A DNA stretch of 64,000 nt from Ensifer oleiphilus (GCF_013371465.1 NZ_JABWDU010000004.1:310001-374000), one strand, 5' to 3'; positions 1-10,262 are shown, counted from the stretch's first letter. Notes: a model not told the origin generated them from the letters alone. Translations and numbers: made by a program.

Positions 1-11
1 AAGGAGAAAAC

Positions 12-377
12 ATGCAGCAGGCACCTTTGGCCGGTTTCCATCGGGATCCGGAGCCCACCGTCTTCATCGTCAATGTCATCCACGCGCACCAGGGCAAACA
101 GGAAGAGGCGTTTCGCCTGATCCAGGACGTGGTCAACTATGTCGCCGAGCGCAAGGAGGGCTTTCTCTGGAGCAATCTTGCGAAGAGCACCGATGGCAAG
201 ACGGTGGTCAATATCGAAGCGATAGCCGGCGAAGGAAATGTCGAGGAGTTCTTCACCGACGCGGTCTTCCTTGAAAAATTCAGGGCGCTGGATGCGGTCT
301 CGACCTGCGAGTTCCACACCTATCGCGTCGATGATCTGGTGCTGCCCAAGCGTGCAGCACTCGCGGCATCGGCCTAG
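12..377 (+). CDS. Antibiotic biosynthesis monooxygenase (ABM) fold protein
   Basis: The 121-residue product looks like a small ABM/quinol-monooxygenase ferredoxin-like protein. The stretch VFIVNVIHAHQGKQEEAF followed by FLWSNLAKSTDGKTVVNIE and a helix ending FLEKFRAL has the usual beta-alpha-beta spacing of that fold, and the length fits a single-domain member. The start at 12 follows a clear AAGGAG ribosome binding site at the very beginning of the window, so the gene is complete but its promoter lies outside. These proteins act as cytoplasmic dimers on quinols or polyketide-like aromatics, but the substrate cannot be read from the sequence. The next gene, an MFS exporter on the same strand 110 bases later, may be co-expressed. 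Confidence 0.7.
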   Translation: MQQAPLAGFHRDPEPTVFIVNVIHAHQGKQEEAFRLIQDVVNYVAERKEGFLWSNLAKSTDGKTVVNIEAIAGEGNVEEFFTDAVFLEKFRALDAVSTCEFHTYRVDDLVLPKRAALAASA

Positions 378-487
378 GCCAGATCGCCGCCCGCCTTCGG
401 CCGGCGGCGAACGCCTTGCGCGCGCATCCTTTCCGCCATTGCCCTTGAGACCGACATTCCGTCGGGTGAGACCGAGAGATAGATTCC

Positions 488-1702
488 ATGCAACCCAACG
501 ACTGCGCGCTTTCACCTCCGCAGGATACATTATCCATGCCGGCCTCCGGCACTCGGCTGCCGTTATCTGCGCTGCTGGCACTTGCAAGCGCCGGGTTCAT
601 CACCATCCTCACCGAGGCGCTGCCGGCGGGGCTGCTCTCGCAGATCAGCGCCGACCTCGGCGTTTCGCAGTCGCTGGCCGGGCAGATGGTGACGGCCTAT
701 GCGATCGGTTCACTCGTTGCCGCTATCCCGCTCGTGGCGCTGACGAGGACCTGGCGTCGGCGGCCGCTGCTGGTTGCGGCAATCGCCGGGTTTGCCATCG
801 TCAACACGATCACCGCGCTTTCGAAAGACTATGCGCTGATCATGGCGGCGCGCTTCCTTGCCGGTGTCTTTGCCGGGTTGCTCTGGGCGCTCGCAGCCGG
901 CTACGCCAGCCGCATGGTGGCGCCGCAACATCAAGGACGGGCGATTGCCATTGCCATGCTCGGCGCACCGGTGGCGCTGTCGGTCGGCATTCCCGCCGGA
1001 ACGCTGCTCGGCGCCGTGACCGGCTGGCGCCTGACCTTCGGCCTCCTCAGCATCGCGACACTTCTGCTGATCGGCTGGATCCTGCGGGCGCTGCCCGACT
1101 TTCCCGGGCAGCGCACCGAGCGACGCCTGGCGCTTTCGTCGGTTTTCCGGCTACCTGGGATCCGACCGGTCCTGTTCGTGATGTTCGCCGTCGTTCTCGC
1201 CCACAATGCGCTCTACACCTATATCGTGCCGTTCCTGCAGCCGTCAGGTCTGGATGCGGCAGCTGACAGAGTGCTGCTTGTCTTCGGCCTCTCTTCGCTG
1301 GCCGTCATTCCGGTCACTGGGGCCTTGGTCGACCGGCATCTGCGCCTGATGGTGCTCGCGACCACGGCGCTGTTTGCAGCCGCATCGCTGCTGCTTGCGG
1401 CCTTCGGGGGCGTACCGGCGGCGATCTATCTCGGCGTCGTCGCCTGGGGTGTGGCCTTCGGTGGTGCGCCGACATTGTTCCAGACCGCGTCTGCAAAGGC
1501 GGCGGGCGGGGAAGCGGATGCGGCGCAGTCGATGATCGTCACCGCCTGGAATGCAGCAATGGCCGGCGGCGGCTTGGCGGGCGGACTGTTGCTCGAGAGT
1601 GCCGGCGCGGCGATACTTCCCGTCGTCGTGCTGGCAATCCTGCTCCCGGCCTTGGTCGTGGCCTTGCTTGGGCGGCAAGGATTTCCTCCGCGCTCGCGCT
1701 GA
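488..1702 (+). CDS. MFS transporter, DHA1-type drug/sugar efflux
   Basis: The 404-residue protein has about twelve hydrophobic segments and the layout of DHA1-type major facilitator exporters: an inner-membrane proton antiporter. A basic loop RTWRRRPLL after the second or third helix corresponds to MFS motif A, and a second loop DRHLRL sits in the C-terminal half. The start at 488 is the longest supported one; an internal ATG at 536 (MPASGTRL), just before the first hydrophobic segment, is an equally plausible start. It follows the ABM gene in the same direction and converges on the glp operon end. The exported compound is unknown. Confidence 0.8.
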   Translation: MQPNDCALSPPQDTLSMPASGTRLPLSALLALASAGFITILTEALPAGLLSQISADLGVSQSLAGQMVTAYAIGSLVAAIPLVALTRTWRRRPLLVAAIAGFAIVNTITALSKDYALIMAARFLAGVFAGLLWALAAGYASRMVAPQHQGRAIAIAMLGAPVALSVGIPAGTLLGAVTGWRLTFGLLSIATLLLIGWILRALPDFPGQRTERRLALSSVFRLPGIRPVLFVMFAVVLAHNALYTYIVPFLQPSGLDAAADRVLLVFGLSSLAVIPVTGALVDRHLRLMVLATTALFAAASLLLAAFGGVPAAIYLGVVAWGVAFGGAPTLFQTASAKAAGGEADAAQSMIVTAWNAAMAGGGLAGGLLLESAGAAILPVVVLAILLPALVVALLGRQGFPPRSR

Positions 1703-1716
1703 CGATCTGCAGGCAT

Positions 1717-1746
1717 GAAAAAACCGGGGCCGTTGCCGACCCCGGT
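1717..1746 (-). terminator. Rho-independent terminator of the glp operon
   Basis: On the minus strand ACCGGGG and CCCCGGT form a stem (plus-strand arms 1723-1729 and 1740-1746) followed by a run of T (A-run at about 1718-1723 on plus). It lies 60 bases past the glpV stop and faces the convergent MFS gene. Confidence 0.75.
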
Positions 1747-1764
1747 GCCGCATCTCCTGATCTT

Positions 1765-1790
1765 CGGCCGCCCGTTTGCACGGGCGGCCG
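1765..1790. repeat. GC-rich hairpin between MFS gene and glpV
   Basis: Perfect 10-bp inverted repeat CGGCCGCCCG / CGGGCGGCCG (1765-1774 and 1781-1790) with a six-base loop, directly between the glpV stop and the T-run terminator. It probably adds to bidirectional termination or 3' end stability. Confidence 0.6.
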
Positions 1791-1805
1791 CCGTCCTCGG
1801 AGTTG

Positions 1806-3527
<1,722 letters not shown>

Positions 3528-3605
3528 ATTTTCCTCCCTTTGGGTTTTGCGATTGCGTTCATTGCAGTGTCGGAAGGCCCTCCCGGACCTCCCAGTTCGA
3601 TCGCC

Positions 3606-3890
3606 TCAGACGTAGCGGAAGACGCCGACGGCATAGACGACGGAGAGCGCCAGCGCCCACCAGAGGTGCTGTCCGCCGCCGAAGCCGAGCCACGCGAGGT
3701 GAATGAAGGCGCTGCCGAGCAGCGATACGAAAAGCCTGTCGCCGCGCGTCGTCTCGAAGCGCAGGATGCCGATGCGCGGGTTGCCGCCCGGCGAGACGTA
3801 TTCCCAGATGCCCATGCCGACGAGCAGCAGGGCGATGGTGATGAAGAACAGCGCCGTCGGCAGCGTCCATGCCATCCATGAGAAATTCAT
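3606..3890 (-). CDS. glpU: Small membrane protein GlpU (DUF2160-like)
   Basis: The 94-residue product has two or three hydrophobic segments (LPTALFFITIALLLVGMGIWEYV and LWWALALSVVYAVGVFRYV) and no enzymatic motif. Its position between permease glpQ and binding-protein gene glpV matches glpU of rhizobial glycerol operons, a conserved gene of unknown role that is probably an accessory subunit of the inner-membrane complex. It contains SPGGNPRIGILRFETTRGDRLF, a soluble loop between the first two membrane spans. The gene lies only 12 bases past the glpQ stop and is surely cotranscribed. The name rests on synteny and size. Confidence 0.8.
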   Translation of the reverse strand: MNFSWMAWTLPTALFFITIALLLVGMGIWEYVSPGGNPRIGILRFETTRGDRLFVSLLGSAFIHLAWLGFGGGQHLWWALALSVVYAVGVFRYV

Positions 3891-3902
3891 GACGAAGCTC
3901 CT

Positions 3903-4727
3903 TTAGACGCGGCCCAGGGCAAAGCCCTTGGCGATGTAGTTGCGCACGAAATAGATGACGAGCGCGCCGGGGATGATGGTGAGCACGCCGGCTGCCGCCA
4001 GCACGCCCCAGTCGAGGCCGGAGGCGGAAACGGTGCGGGTCATGATCGCGGCGATCGGCTTGGCGTCCGTGGTGGTCAGCGTGCGGGCAAGCAGCAGTTC
4101 GACCCAGGAGAACATGAAGCAGAAGAAGGCCGCGACGCCGATGCCGGACGCGATCAGTGGCGTGAAGATCTTCAGGAAGAAGCGGGGGAACGAGTAGCCG
4201 TCGATATAGGCGGTCTCGTCGATCTCCTTCGGTACGCCGGACATGAAGCCTTCCAGGATCCAGACCGCCAGCGGCACGTTGAACAGGCAATGAGCCAGCG
4301 CCACGGCTATGTGGGTGTCGATAAGACCGAAGGCCGAGTAGAGCTGGAAGAACGGCAGGGCGAAAACGGCCGGCGGCGCCATGCGGTTGGTCAAGAGCCA
4401 GAAGAACAGGTGCTTGTCGCCGAGAAAGCGATAACGTGAGAAGGCGTAAGCCGCCGGCAGTGCAGCTCCCACCGAGATCACCGTGTTCATGACGACGTAG
4501 ATGATCGAGTTGATGTAGCCCTTATACCAGGACGGATCGGTGAAGATCACCGTGTAGTTCCGCAAGGTCGGGTTCTGCGGCCACAGCGAAAACGTGCTGA
4601 GGATCTCGCTCGTCTCCTTGAAGCTCATGTTGACCAGCCAGTAGATCGGCAGCAGCAGAAACAGGATGTAGACCGTCGGGATCAGCCAGGAGAGGCGTTG
4701 CGACAGGGGTTGTGTTGTAGCGGTCAT
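3903..4727 (-). CDS. glpQ: Glycerol ABC transporter permease GlpQ
   Basis: The 274-residue inner-membrane protein is a MalG-type binding-protein-dependent permease. The cytoplasmic EAA loop is seen as EIDETAYIDGYSFPRFFLKIFTPLI, which docks onto the ATPase subunits. I chose ATG 4727 (MTATTQPLSQRL) because GGGAGGA lies at the right distance upstream; a longer reading to 4793 would overlap the end of glpP. It is the partner of GlpP in a heterodimeric channel for glycerol. It lies 20 bases past glpP in the same transcript. Confidence 0.9.
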   Translation of the reverse strand: MTATTQPLSQRLSWLIPTVYILFLLLPIYWLVNMSFKETSEILSTFSLWPQNPTLRNYTVIFTDPSWYKGYINSIIYVVMNTVISVGAALPAAYAFSRYRFLGDKHLFFWLLTNRMAPPAVFALPFFQLYSAFGLIDTHIAVALAHCLFNVPLAVWILEGFMSGVPKEIDETAYIDGYSFPRFFLKIFTPLIASGIGVAAFFCFMFSWVELLLARTLTTTDAKPIAAIMTRTVSASGLDWGVLAAAGVLTIIPGALVIYFVRNYIAKGFALGRV

Positions 4728-4747
4728 GGTTTTTCCTCCCTTCCGGC

Positions 4748-5614
4748 TCAGCTCTGCGCGTCGCTTGTGGTCATCACGGTGTAGAAGATCCACGAGAGCA
4801 GCAGGACGATGAGGAAGTAGATGATCGATAGGGCGGCCGCCGGACCGAGGTCGAACTGGCCGATGGCCATCTTGACGAGGTCGATCGACAGGAAGGTGGT
4901 GGAGTTGCCGGGGCCGCCGCCGGTGACGACGAAGGGCTCGGTGTAGATCATGAAACTATCCATGAAGCGCAGCAGGAAGGCGATCAGAAGCACGCGCTTC
5001 ATCTTCGGCAGCTGGATGTAGCGGAAGACGGACCAGCGCGATGCGCCGTCGATCTTGGCGGCCTGATAGTAGGCGTCGGGGATCGACACGAGACCGGCGT
5101 AGCACAGGAGCACGACGAGGCTCGTCCAGTGCCAGACGTCCATGACGATCAGCGTCACCCAGGCGTCGATCGGGTTCTGCACGTAGTTGTAATTGATCCC
5201 CAGCGCTTCCAGCGTGTGCCCGAGCAGGCCGATGTCGACGCGTCCGAAGACCTGCCAGATGGTGCCGACGACGTTCCACGGGATCAATAGCGGCAGCGCC
5301 ATCAGGACGAGGCAGACCGGCACGCCGAGACCCTTCTTGGGCATGTTGAGCGCGATGATGATGCCGAGCGGGATTTCGATCGCAAGGATGATTGCTGAGA
5401 AGATCAGGTTGCGGGTGAGTGCGTCCCAGAACCGGTCGGAAGTCAGAACCTCGACATACCAGTCGGTGCCGGCCCAGAAGAACTCGTTGTTGCCGAAGGT
5501 GTCCTGAACCGAATAGTTGACCACGGTCATCAGCGGGATCACCGCCGAGAAGGCGACGAGCACCAGCACCGGCAGGACCATGAACCAGGCTTTGTTGTTC
5601 CAGGTCTTTTCCAT
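4748..5614 (-). CDS. glpP: Glycerol ABC transporter permease GlpP
   Basis: The 288-residue product is a MalF-like permease with six hydrophobic segments, starting with WFMVLPVLVLVAFSAVIPLMTVVNYSVQD. The EAA loop reads SIPDAYYQAAKIDGASRWSVFRYIQLP, with the conserved glycine of that motif. It pairs with GlpQ to form the transmembrane pathway for glycerol. The start ATG at 5614 is 2 bases from the glpT stop, so translational coupling is likely. Nothing is unusual about length or motifs. Confidence 0.9.
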   Translation of the reverse strand: MEKTWNNKAWFMVLPVLVLVAFSAVIPLMTVVNYSVQDTFGNNEFFWAGTDWYVEVLTSDRFWDALTRNLIFSAIILAIEIPLGIIIALNMPKKGLGVPVCLVLMALPLLIPWNVVGTIWQVFGRVDIGLLGHTLEALGINYNYVQNPIDAWVTLIVMDVWHWTSLVVLLCYAGLVSIPDAYYQAAKIDGASRWSVFRYIQLPKMKRVLLIAFLLRFMDSFMIYTEPFVVTGGGPGNSTTFLSIDLVKMAIGQFDLGPAAALSIIYFLIVLLLSWIFYTVMTTSDAQS

Positions 5615-5616
5615 GA

Positions 5617-6687
5617 TCAGGCCTCCCCGCCGACGCGCCAGGAATCGGCGTAGATGTTGATGGCCTTCTGTTCGAAGGCGATGCGTGGATCGGCAGGGAT
5701 GTCGCCATCCTCGTCGAGGATGATCGAGATCGGCTGGTCGGCGAAGCGGGCGCGCACGATCTTGTGGCGGCCGATATCCTCGACCTTGGTGATCGCGACC
5801 GGCATGCCTTCGCGGCCGATCGACACGAATTCCGGACGGATGCCGAGTTCGGTCTTGGCGCCGGACTTGATCTCGGGCCGGAAGTTGAGCGCAATGCTCT
5901 CGCCGCCGACCGTCGCGGTGCTGCCGTCGATTTTTGCCGGCAGAACGTTCATGCCCGGCGAACCGATGAAATAACCGACGAAGGTGTGGCGCGGCCTTTC
6001 GAACAATTCGGCGGGCGTGCCGATCTGCACGATCTGGCCGTCATACATGACGACGACCTTGTCGGCGAAGGTGAGCGCTTCGGTCTGGTCATGGGTGACA
6101 TAGACCATGGTGAAGCCGAACTGCTTGTGCAGCCGCTTGATCTGCGAACGCAGCACCCATTTCATTTCCGGATCGATGACGGTGAGCGGCTCGTCGAACA
6201 GGATGGCGCTGACGTCGGAGCGCACAAGGCCGCGACCGAGCGAGATCTTCTGTTTCTGGTCGGCCGTCAGGCCTTGCGCCTTTTTGCCCGCCCAGCCGCC
6301 CAGCCCGATCATCTCGATGATCTCCTTGACGCGGCGGTCGACCTCGGTCTCCGGCACATGCCGGTTGCGCAACGGAAAGGCGAGATTGTCGTAGACGGTC
6401 ATCGTGTCGTAGATCACGGGGAACTGGAACACCTGGGCGATGTTGCGGTCCTGGGTGGACAGATGCGTCACATCCTTGCCGTCGAAGAGGATGCGTCCCT
6501 CCGAGGGATTGATCAGGCCGGAGATGATGTTGAGCAGTGTGGTCTTGCCGCAGCCGGACGGTCCGAGCAGCGCATAGGCGCCACCGTCGTTCCATTCGTG
6601 GTGCACTTCCTTGAGCGCATAGTCGTTTTCCGACTTCGGCTTGGCGCCATAGGCGTGGCGGATATGTTCGAGATCGATGCGTGCCAT
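5617..6687 (-). CDS. glpT: Glycerol ABC transporter ATPase GlpT (degenerate signature motif)
   Basis: The 356-residue ATPase is of the MalK/UgpC type with an N-terminal nucleotide-binding domain and a C-terminal OB-fold regulatory region (about 240-356). The Walker A motif GPSGCGKT (residues 42-49), Walker B ILFDEP (D165, E166) and the switch histidine in VTHDQ (H199) are intact. In contrast the ABC signature is LTADQ (140-144) instead of LSGGQ, and the D-loop is TVID rather than SNLD. GlpS shows the reverse pattern, so the two probably form one good and one poor ATP site. The start at 6687 (MARIDLEH) follows GGGAGGA; the upstream extension lacks a good site. In established rhizobial nomenclature this is glpT, distinct from the E. 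coli glycerol-3-phosphate antiporter of the same name. Confidence 0.9.
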   Translation of the reverse strand: MARIDLEHIRHAYGAKPKSENDYALKEVHHEWNDGGAYALLGPSGCGKTTLLNIISGLINPSEGRILFDGKDVTHLSTQDRNIAQVFQFPVIYDTMTVYDNLAFPLRNRHVPETEVDRRVKEIIEMIGLGGWAGKKAQGLTADQKQKISLGRGLVRSDVSAILFDEPLTVIDPEMKWVLRSQIKRLHKQFGFTMVYVTHDQTEALTFADKVVVMYDGQIVQIGTPAELFERPRHTFVGYFIGSPGMNVLPAKIDGSTATVGGESIALNFRPEIKSGAKTELGIRPEFVSIGREGMPVAITKVEDIGRHKIVRARFADQPISIILDEDGDIPADPRIAFEQKAINIYADSWRVGGEA

Positions 6688-6709
6688 TGTCTTTCCTCCC
6701 AGCGCCTCC

Positions 6710-7780
6710 TCAGGCCGTTTCGCCGATCGCCCGCCCATCCGGCCCGAAGGCCATCAGGTGGCGGATATCGACGAAGACCTCGAGGGTTGCGTCCGGTTCG
6801 ATGTCGTGGATGCCCGGCGCCAGCATGACCCAGCGCGCACCGGAAAAGCCGACGTGGATGAAGCTTTCGGAGCCTGCGATTTCAGAGATTGCGGTCTTGA
6901 CCGTCAGCGGCGTCGCGCCATCGAAGGGACGGCCGAACGAAAGGTGGTGCGGCTGGAAGGCGACCGTGCAGGGGCCGTCCGGCAGCGCCGAAAGGTGGGC
7001 GGGAACGGACAGAACGTGCTTGCCGTCGAACGTGAAGATCGAGCCCGACTTGATGAGTTCGATCGTGTTCAGCGGCGGATCGGCGAAGGTGCGTGCCGTC
7101 ACTAGGTCGACCGGGCGACGGTAGACATCGATGGTCTTGCCGAACTGGGTGATGCGGCCCTGGCTGAGCGCCGCCGTGTATCCGCCGAGAAGCAGCGCTT
7201 CCGATGGTTCCGTGGTGGCGTAGACGAAGATCGCGCCCGACGCCGCAAAGATCTTCGGCAGTTCCTCACGCAGCTCCTCGCGCAGCTTGTAGTCAAGGTT
7301 GGCAAGCGGTTCGTCGAGAAGCACGAGATCGGCATTCTTGACGATGGCGCGCGCCAGCGCCGTGCGCTGCTGCTGGCCACCGGACAGGCTGAGCGGCGTG
7401 CGGTCGAGATAGGCCGTGAGCTTCAGCAATTCGGCGGCCTTGCGCACCTCGCGGTCGATCGTGGCAGCGTCCGAACCCTTGATGCGCATCGGCGAGGCGA
7501 TGTTGTCGTAGACGGTCATCGACGGGTAGTTGATGAACTGCTGGTAGACCATGGCCACGGAGCGCTTCTGGACCGGCAGGCCGGTCACGTCGGTGCCGTC
7601 GAAGATCAACGAACCGGAGGCAGGCTTGTCAAGGCCGGCCATCAGCCGCATCAGCGACGTCTTGCCGGAAAGGGTCGGGCCGAGCAGCACGTTGAGCGTC
7701 CCCCTCTGCAGCACAAGATCGGTCGGGTAGATATGCGTCTCCCCGCCCACGACCTTGGATATCTTCTTCATTTCAAGCAT
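6710..7780 (-). CDS. glpS: Glycerol ABC transporter ATPase GlpS (degenerate Walker A and H-loop)
   Basis: The 356-residue ATPase has the same architecture as GlpT. It carries a canonical signature LSGGQQQR (132-139) and Walker B LVLLDEP (D156, E157). Its Walker A is GPTLSGKT (34-41), with leucine where the family has the second conserved glycine, and the H-loop reads ATTEP, with threonine 190 in place of the switch histidine. These losses complement those of GlpT. The C-terminal third (about 240-356) is the regulatory OB-fold region. It is the first transporter gene after glpD, 52 bases downstream of the glpD stop, and glpT follows after 22 bases. Confidence 0.9.
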   Translation of the reverse strand: MLEMKKISKVVGGETHIYPTDLVLQRGTLNVLLGPTLSGKTSLMRLMAGLDKPASGSLIFDGTDVTGLPVQKRSVAMVYQQFINYPSMTVYDNIASPMRIKGSDAATIDREVRKAAELLKLTAYLDRTPLSLSGGQQQRTALARAIVKNADLVLLDEPLANLDYKLREELREELPKIFAASGAIFVYATTEPSEALLLGGYTAALSQGRITQFGKTIDVYRRPVDLVTARTFADPPLNTIELIKSGSIFTFDGKHVLSVPAHLSALPDGPCTVAFQPHHLSFGRPFDGATPLTVKTAISEIAGSESFIHVGFSGARWVMLAPGIHDIEPDATLEVFVDIRHLMAFGPDGRAIGETA

Positions 7781-7832
7781 TGAATTCTCCGGTGTTCCAC
7801 CCAGCCATCGGCATTCCAGTATGCGGGGATCC

Positions 7833-9350
7833 TCAGGCGGCGGCGTTCGCCGCGCCCCGCATGTATTCCTCCAGTGCCGCCGCCTCTCCGGGCGTCAGCT
7901 TCAATCCCAGTTTGGTGCGCCGCCACAGCACGTCCTCGGCGTGCCGGGCCCACTCCTCGCGGATCAGCCACTTCACTTCCGCCTCATAGAGGTCGGCGCC
8001 GAAATGGCGCCCAAGGCCAGCCTCGTTCGAAGCCTGCCCGAGCAGCGCGGATGCGCGCGTGCCGTAGAGGCGGACCAGCCGGCGCACATGGCCGGCGGCA
8101 AGGAAGGGGTATTTCTTGTGAAGCTTGGCGACCTCGTCGGCATAGCCCTTGGCGGGGAAATCACCGCCCGGCAGGCTCGAACCGGCCGTCCACTTGGCAC
8201 CTTTGACGCCAATGGCTTCGCCGATCTTTTCGAGTGCGGATTCGCTCAGGCGACGATAGGTCGTCAGCTTGCCGCCGAAGACATTGAGCAGCGGTGCCGT
8301 CGCCTTGTCGCCCTCGACACGAAGAACGTAGTCGCGGGTCGCCTCCTGCGCCTTGCTGGCACCATCGTCAAACAGCGGGCGGACGGCCGAATAGGTCCAG
8401 ACGATATCGTCCTTCTCCACCGGCTCAAGGAAATACTCGCTCGCCGCCTTGCAGAGATAGTCGACCTCCGTGTCGCTGATGCGCACATCTGCCGGGTTGT
8501 CGGTATAGTCGCGATCGGTGGTGCCGATCAGCGTGAAATCGTCTTCATAGGGGATGGCGAACATGATCCGGCCATCCGGGTTCTGGAAGAAGTAGGCGCG
8601 CGGGTCGTTGAACTTCTTGCGCACGACGATGTGGCTGCCCTGGACCAGGCGCACGTTGTGGACGTCGTTCTTGCCGAGCGCACTTGCGAGCACCGCATCG
8701 ACCCAGGGGCCCGCGGCATTGACCAGCATGCGCGCTCGCGTCTGCCGGCGCTCGCCAGTCGTGGTATCTTCGGTTTCGATCGTCCATGTGCCGTTGTCGC
8801 GTTTCGCCGAGATCACCCGGGTGCGCGCCATGATCCTGGCGCCGCGGTTGGCTGCATCTCGGGCATTGAGCACGACCAGCCGGGCGTCGTTGACCCAGCC
8901 GTCGGAGTATTCGAATGCCTTGGTGAACAGCCGCTTCAACGGCTTTCCGGCCGGATCGCGGGTCATGTCGAGCGTCGCCGTCGCCGGCAGCAGCTTGCGG
9001 CCGCCGATATGGTCGTAAAGAAACAGGCCGAGGCGGATGAGCCAGGCCGGGCGCGGGCCGCCCTTATGATAGGGCAGAACGAACCGCATCGGCCAGATGA
9101 CGTGCGGCGCCATCGCCCAGAGCACTTCGCGCTCCATCAGCGCTTCGCGCACCAGGCGAAATTCGTAATGTTCGAGATAACGCAGGCCGCCGTGGATGAG
9201 CTTGGTCGAGCCGGACGACGTGCCGGAGGCAAAGTCGTTCATCTCGGCAAGCGCGACCGAATATCCCCGACCGACCGCATCACGCGCGATGCCGCATCCG
9301 TTGATGCCGCCGCCGATAACGAAGACGTCGAAGATTGCCTGCTCTGCCAC
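7833..9350 (-). CDS. glpD: Glycerol-3-phosphate dehydrogenase GlpD
   Basis: The 505-residue flavoprotein oxidises sn-glycerol 3-phosphate to dihydroxyacetone phosphate and passes electrons to the quinone pool at the inner membrane. The N-terminal FAD dinucleotide-binding motif VIGGGINGCGIARDA is followed by the family block ASGTSSGSTKLIHGGLRYLE. The C-terminal alpha-helical cap runs to about residue 500. I place the start at a GTG (9350; VAEQAIFDVF), because GGGAGGGG lies 8 bases upstream; the in-frame ATG 33 bases further up lacks a site. It is the first structural gene of the glycerol operon, behind glpR and a promoter region with repeated CGAA half-sites. Confidence 0.93.
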   Translation of the reverse strand: MAEQAIFDVFVIGGGINGCGIARDAVGRGYSVALAEMNDFASGTSSGSTKLIHGGLRYLEHYEFRLVREALMEREVLWAMAPHVIWPMRFVLPYHKGGPRPAWLIRLGLFLYDHIGGRKLLPATATLDMTRDPAGKPLKRLFTKAFEYSDGWVNDARLVVLNARDAANRGARIMARTRVISAKRDNGTWTIETEDTTTGERRQTRARMLVNAAGPWVDAVLASALGKNDVHNVRLVQGSHIVVRKKFNDPRAYFFQNPDGRIMFAIPYEDDFTLIGTTDRDYTDNPADVRISDTEVDYLCKAASEYFLEPVEKDDIVWTYSAVRPLFDDGASKAQEATRDYVLRVEGDKATAPLLNVFGGKLTTYRRLSESALEKIGEAIGVKGAKWTAGSSLPGGDFPAKGYADEVAKLHKKYPFLAAGHVRRLVRLYGTRASALLGQASNEAGLGRHFGADLYEAEVKWLIREEWARHAEDVLWRRTKLGLKLTPGEAAALEEYMRGAANAAA

Positions 9351-9396
9351 TGCTTTTCCCCTCCCACATTTCGCAACGCACAAATTGGTGCAATCG

Positions 9397-9455
9397 CGAA
9401 AGCGAAATCAGTTAAAGCGAAAACATATCGAATGTCAAACGAATGTTGGACGAAT
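9397..9455 (-). promoter_or_regulatory. Phased CGAA repeats upstream of glpD, probable GlpR operator
   Basis: Six CGAA tetranucleotides start at 9397, 9403, 9418, 9429, 9440 and 9451. The last four are spaced exactly 11 bases apart, about one DNA turn, and the last three read CGAATGT, CGAATGT and CGAATCT. On the transcribed direction these are TTCG half-sites, the core known for GlpR/DeoR-type repressors. They lie between the glpR stop and the glpD start, where the operon promoter should be. Confidence 0.6.
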
Positions 9456-9481
9456 CTCAGAACCGTCTAAAAAAGCGTTTC

Positions 9482-10246
9482 TCAGGCCTCGGTTTCGATC
9501 AGGCGAACGTCCTGCTCGGCGCAGATTTTCCGCACGTTATCAATGAGGCAGCGGTCGGTGATGAAGGTCTGGACCTGGGAGATATGGCCGATGCGAACGG
9601 GGGCCGTTCTTTCGAATTTGGTCGAGTCGGAAACGAGGATGACATGGCGGGCATTGGCGATGATCGCCTGGGCGACTTTCACTTCGCGAAAATCGAAATC
9701 GAGCAGGGCGCCGTCGCTGTCGATGGCGGAGGCGCCGATGACGGCGAAGTCCACCTTGAACTGCTTGATGAAGTCCACTGCCGCCTCTCCGACGATGCCG
9801 CCGTCGGAGCCGCGAACGACGCCGCCGGTAATGACTACCTCGATCGATGGGAAGACGCGCAAGTGGTTGGCGACGTTGATGTTGTTGGTGATGACCATCA
9901 ATTCCTTGTGGTCGAGCAGCGCTTCGCCGACGGCTTCCGTCGTCGTGCCGATGTTGATGAACAGCGAGGCGTTGTCGGGGATGAGGGCTGCTGCCGCCCT
10001 GCCGATCGCCTGCTTCTCGGGTGCGGCGATCTGGCGGCGGGCATCGTATTTGACGTTTTCCTTGCCGCTCGGGAAGATCGCGCCGCCGTGAATCCGGTTG
10101 AGGATCTTGGCGTCGCAGAGGTCATTGAGGTCTTTGCGGATGGTCTGCGGCGTCACCGAAAAGCGCTGCGCCAGCTCCTCGACGAGCACGCGTCCTTCGT
10201 TCTTCGCCAGTTCCAGGATCTCCGCCTGCCGCCCCGTCAAGTACAT
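9482..10246 (-). CDS. glpR: DeoR-family glycerol regulon repressor GlpR
   Basis: The 254-residue protein has the DeoR-family N-terminal winged helix (ILELAKNEGRVLVEELAQRFSVTPQTIRKDLNDL, then ILNRIHGGA) and a C-terminal sugar-phosphate sensor domain with TGGVVRGSDGGIVGEAA and the end block FITDRCLIDN. Glycerol 3-phosphate is the usual inducer in the family. It stands immediately upstream of glpD in the same direction, separated by a region with CGAA repeats. A strong GGGGAGG precedes the ATG. A dyad of TTTCGTTTT / AAAACGAAA just upstream suggests autoregulation. Confidence 0.9.
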   Translation of the reverse strand: MYLTGRQAEILELAKNEGRVLVEELAQRFSVTPQTIRKDLNDLCDAKILNRIHGGAIFPSGKENVKYDARRQIAAPEKQAIGRAAAALIPDNASLFINIGTTTEAVGEALLDHKELMVITNNINVANHLRVFPSIEVVITGGVVRGSDGGIVGEAAVDFIKQFKVDFAVIGASAIDSDGALLDFDFREVKVAQAIIANARHVILVSDSTKFERTAPVRIGHISQVQTFITDRCLIDNVRKICAEQDVRLIETEA

Positions 10247-10262
10247 TCCGAAACCTCCCCGT

